Assembly (NCBI GenBank): GCA_025548565.1
Contig: JAJLPB010000001.1
Location: 248,001-312,000 of the forward strand
Source of the DNA: Rugamonas sp. A1-17
GTDB lineage: Bacteria; Pseudomonadota; Gammaproteobacteria; Burkholderiales; Burkholderiaceae_D
Direction: 5' to 3'
DNA length: 64,000 nucleotides
In this document: one piece after another, positions 61,383-64,000 of the stretch
Position numbering within the stretch: position 1 is the stretch's first letter
How the letters are laid out: each line of letters opens with the position of its first letter
Made by a program: the position numbers and the translations under genes
Notes under the pieces: model-generated
What the model was told of the DNA's origin: nothing
The model's database searches: none
Seen by the model: the letters and a program-made list of their open reading frames with translations, nothing else

Positions 61383-63920
61383 TTACTGGGTGATCAGGCT
61401 GACCTTGTCCACCACGAACGACGTTTGCAGCGACGAGTCCTCGTTCATCGCGAACGACAGCGTGACGGTCTGGCCTTTGTACGCGAGCATGTTGAAGGTG
61501 CGCACCTGGTAGCCGGTCGCCGCGTTCACGTTCGAGTACGTGGCCAGGGTGCCCAGCACCGAGCCGGCGCTGTTCTTCACGGTCACCACCAGCTTGTCGT
61601 AGGCGGTGCTGCCCGTTTCAGCGGTGTCGATGTGCAGCGCGAAGGTCAGCGTGGCCGCGGTGGCGGTCGACGGGATCGTCACGGCCTGGGTGATGGTCTC
61701 GGACGCGGTGGTGCCGTTGCCGCCCAGCCAGGCGAACTTGGTGCCCTCGTAAGCGGTCTGGCCGCTGTAGTTGCCGATCACGCCGGTGCTGCCGCTCCAG
61801 CCGGTGGCGCCGGACTCGAAGCCGCCGTTGGTCACGCGCTCGGTGGTGCCGCCGGTGGAGCCGACGGTCAGCGTGGCGTTGCCCGAGGTGGCGGTCTTGA
61901 CCGGCGACGACGAGTCGCTGACCACGGCGTTGAACACCGCGCCGTTGTCGGCCGTCTGCGCCGTCAGCGAGTAGGTGGCCGAGGTGGCGCCGCTGATGAC
62001 GGCGCCGTTGCGGTACCACTTGTAGGTGTACGGCGAGGTGCCGCCGCTGGCGCCCACGCTGAACGAGGCGGTGGAACCGGCCGCCACGGTCACGTTGGAC
62101 GGCTGGGTGGTGATCGACACGCCGCCGGTGGCGCCGGTTTCATCGATGTCGGCGCCGACGTTGATGGCCGCGTAGGCGCGCTGCACCGCGATCGCTTCCT
62201 TCGACCCCGCGCCATACAGCTCGGTGGCGGCGGCCAGCACCTTGTTGCGGGCGTCGGCGTAGTTGGTCGACGAGGTGAACTTGGTGGTGTTGGCCTTGAA
62301 CCAGATGCGGAACGCCTTGTCGTTGCCGATGCCGGTCATCGCGGCCGGGCTCTTGACCAGGTATTTCGAGTAGTAGTCGCTGGTCGAGCTGGCGTTCGAG
62401 CCCTGCGACAGGAAGTAGAACATGCGGTTGTTCGGGCCGCTGGTGTAGTGCACGTCCAGGTTCCCCAGCGAGCTGCTCCAGGCGTCCGGGCTGCTGCCGT
62501 CCTTGCTTGGCTTGTACATCCAGCGCAGCGGCTGGCCGGACTTGCTGATCTCCTTGCCCATCATCCAGTCGTTGCCGGTGGCCGGGATCACGTTGCCGGT
62601 GCCGCCGTTGCGGGCGTAGGCTTCGATCATCTCGCCGCCGATGTCCGAGTTGGACTCGTTCAGGCCGCCCGACTCGCCCGAGTAGTTCAGGTTGGAGGTG
62701 GAGGCGGTGACGCCGTGCGACATCTCGTGGCCGATCACGTCGATCGAACCGAGGCTGTAGAAGCTGGAGCCGTCGCCGATGTACATGCACTTGCAACCGT
62801 CGTCGTAGAAGGCGTTGTCGTAGGCGGTGTCGACGTGGGCGGCGATGTAGGTGGCGGTGTTGTTACCGTCCAGCGACTGCCAGCCCAGCACGTTCTTCAG
62901 GCCGTCGTAGGTGTTCATCAGGCCCCACAGCGCGTTGACCGCGGCGGTCTGGCCGTTGGCGTTGGTGGTGCTGCCGCCGTTGTAGTTCTGGCCGTCGCCC
63001 CAGACGTTGGTGGTGTTGGTGTAGATGCTGCCGGCGTTCGGGTTGTTGGCCGAGCTGTGGTTGGCGTTGGTGATCGCCATGCCGCCGTAGGTGCCGCCGG
63101 TGCCGCGGGTGGAGTCGAGCATCTTGTAGGTGCTGCCCGACAGCGAGGTCTGGATCGGCACCTGGCCGTTGTACTGGCTGTTGCCGGTGCCGACCACGGT
63201 CTGCAGCGCTTTCCACTGGGTGATCACGGCGCCGGTCTTGGCGTTGACCATGGTGTCGAAGTACACCGGCTTGCCTTTGTCGGCCATGCGGGTCTGCACG
63301 TAGTAGGCCAGCTCGTAGTGGTCGACCACCTGCTCCAGGTCCATGGCGTTGAGCGCCGACTCGGACTTGTTCACGGCCGAGGGGATGCGCACCGATTTCA
63401 TCACCGGATAGATCAGCAGTTCGGCGCTGGGCTGCCAGCGGTGGGTGCCACTCGGCGCGACCGCCTTGACCACCAGCGCGATGGCGTCGCTGGCGCTCAG
63501 CGTCGGCGTCCAGTCGGCCTGGGCGACCGTGCTCGAGCGGCCGTGCGACGCGGCGGCCGGCGCGTCCAGCGCGGCGCGGCGGTCCGCCACCGATTCGCTG
63601 ATGATGTCGCCGGCGCTGTTGGTGACGATCACCGATTCCGAACCGAACACGCGCAGGCCCTTGTACGTGTGGTTGGCGCGGGTGATCTTCTCGCCCACCA
63701 CGCCGGGGTGCTGGCTGGCGATGCGGAAGCTGTGGTCGGCGGACAGGCCGCGCTGGCTGTCGAGCGCGGCCATCTTGGCCACCAGGCCGGCGCTCTCTTG
63801 TGGAGAGGACTGGGCCACTGGCGCGGACATGAGCTGTGCCGCCGCTTGGGCTGCGTTGGAGGCCATCATCGGCAATGCGGCGACGACGGATGCAGCGAGT
63901 AGGGTCTTACGTAAATTCAT
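61383..63920 (-). CDS. M4 family (thermolysin-like) metalloprotease, secreted, copy 2
   Basis: 845 aa with the same architecture as copy 1: signal peptide (~1-26), FTP and PepSY propeptides, catalytic domain with H398-E-M-S-H402 and NESNSD (421-426), an Ig-like domain and a C-terminal beta-sandwich. Long stretches are near-identical to copy 1, for example VPIQTS, NGGSTTNANGQTAAVNALWG and GHEMSHGVTAST. ATG at 63920 follows GGAGAAGAG. It is upstream of the secretion-type operon and ends in a strong terminator. Likely exported by Sec and then through a type II-like channel. Confidence 0.95.
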   Translation of the reverse strand: MNLRKTLLAASVVAALPMMASNAAQAAAQLMSAPVAQSSPQESAGLVAKMAALDSQRGLSADHSFRIASQHPGVVGEKITRANHTYKGLRVFGSESVIVTNSAGDIISESVADRRAALDAPAAASHGRSSTVAQADWTPTLSASDAIALVVKAVAPSGTHRWQPSAELLIYPVMKSVRIPSAVNKSESALNAMDLEQVVDHYELAYYVQTRMADKGKPVYFDTMVNAKTGAVITQWKALQTVVGTGNSQYNGQVPIQTSLSGSTYKMLDSTRGTGGTYGGMAITNANHSSANNPNAGSIYTNTTNVWGDGQNYNGGSTTNANGQTAAVNALWGLMNTYDGLKNVLGWQSLDGNNTATYIAAHVDTAYDNAFYDDGCKCMYIGDGSSFYSLGSIDVIGHEMSHGVTASTSNLNYSGESGGLNESNSDIGGEMIEAYARNGGTGNVIPATGNDWMMGKEISKSGQPLRWMYKPSKDGSSPDAWSSSLGNLDVHYTSGPNNRMFYFLSQGSNASSTSDYYSKYLVKSPAAMTGIGNDKAFRIWFKANTTKFTSSTNYADARNKVLAAATELYGAGSKEAIAVQRAYAAINVGADIDETGATGGVSITTQPSNVTVAAGSTASFSVGASGGTSPYTYKWYRNGAVISGATSATYSLTAQTADNGAVFNAVVSDSSSPVKTATSGNATLTVGSTGGTTERVTNGGFESGATGWSGSTGVIGNYSGQTAYEGTKFAWLGGNGTTASETITQAVTIPSTATAATLTFALHIDTAETGSTAYDKLVVTVKNSAGSVLGTLATYSNVNAATGYQVRTFNMLAYKGQTVTLSFAMNEDSSLQTSFVVDKVSLITQ

Positions 63921-64000
63921 CTCTTCTCCATGGGGTCTGTGATTTTTCGCGAGGTGCGGCCTTGGCCGGGATAGTGGCCAACTCGGCGTTCCCGGCGCCG

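Noticed and set aside
61320..63902. An 860-codon open frame opposite the M4 protease copy 2
   Set aside because: Entirely antisense to a gene with a complete catalytic domain; Val/Gly/His-rich shadow.

Overview
The window reads as a chromosomal segment of a high-GC betaproteobacterium, most likely an Oxalobacteraceae member of the Massilia/Duganella/Telluria/Janthinobacterium type. Grounds: GC-rich codon use in almost every gene, a PaaX-controlled paaABCDE-G-H-I-K-J-Y-Z cluster, a DarP (YjgA) protein, many lipoproteins and large secreted thermolysin-like proteases. No rRNA, tRNA, CRISPR array, integrase or complete insertion sequence was seen. No gene-free stretch exceeds about 250 bases.

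Layout. 1-5.3 kb: the end of a zinc metalloprotease, a substrate-binding/permease fusion for osmoprotectant-type uptake, a GNAT-EamA pair, an Mpo1-like membrane protein and a DNA-deoxyinosine glycosylase. 5.3-7.0 kb: an AT-richer accessory patch with a TumA-like antitoxin, a broken TumE-like toxin, a frameshifted unknown gene and a ribbon-helix-helix gene; its right edge carries a decayed second copy of the glycosylase gene. 7.0-18 kb: phosphoesterase, isochorismatase-like hydrolase, large lipoproteins, an HDOD protein, 3-methyladenine glycosylase and a chemoreceptor paired with a periplasmic Cache protein. 18-26.3 kb: a radical-SAM aminomutase / MFS / 2OG-Fe(II) oxygenase operon, FAH-family hydrolase, class III aminotransferase, small enzymes and a decayed PIN-domain gene. 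26.3-32 kb: darP-mogA-esterase operon, pmbA, a lipoprotein hydrolase and an M14 carboxypeptidase, followed by a perfect 84-bp palindrome.

32.1-45.3 kb: the phenylacetate catabolic cluster. PaaX diverges from paaA. The genes cover CoA activation (PaaK), ring epoxidation (PaaABCDE), isomerisation (PaaG), ring opening (PaaZ), beta-oxidation (PaaH, PaaJ) and thioesterases (PaaI, PaaY). A dedicated paaF is missing from the cluster, and two related palindromic repeats sit inside it. 45.4-49.6 kb: a small membrane protein, a MazEF-type module, an M24 peptidase-like protein and a CehA/McbA-type metallohydrolase lipoprotein.

49.6-63.9 kb: the most interesting part. A tightly overlapping minus-strand operon encodes a non-canonical type II secretion / type IV pilus-like machine: GspF, GspE, PilM-, PilN- and PilO-like proteins, a GspC/PilP-like protein, a TPR-containing lipoprotein secretin and three pseudopilin-like proteins. 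It is bracketed by two closely similar M4 metalloproteases (841 and 845 aa) in the same orientation, which makes these proteases the obvious candidate substrates.
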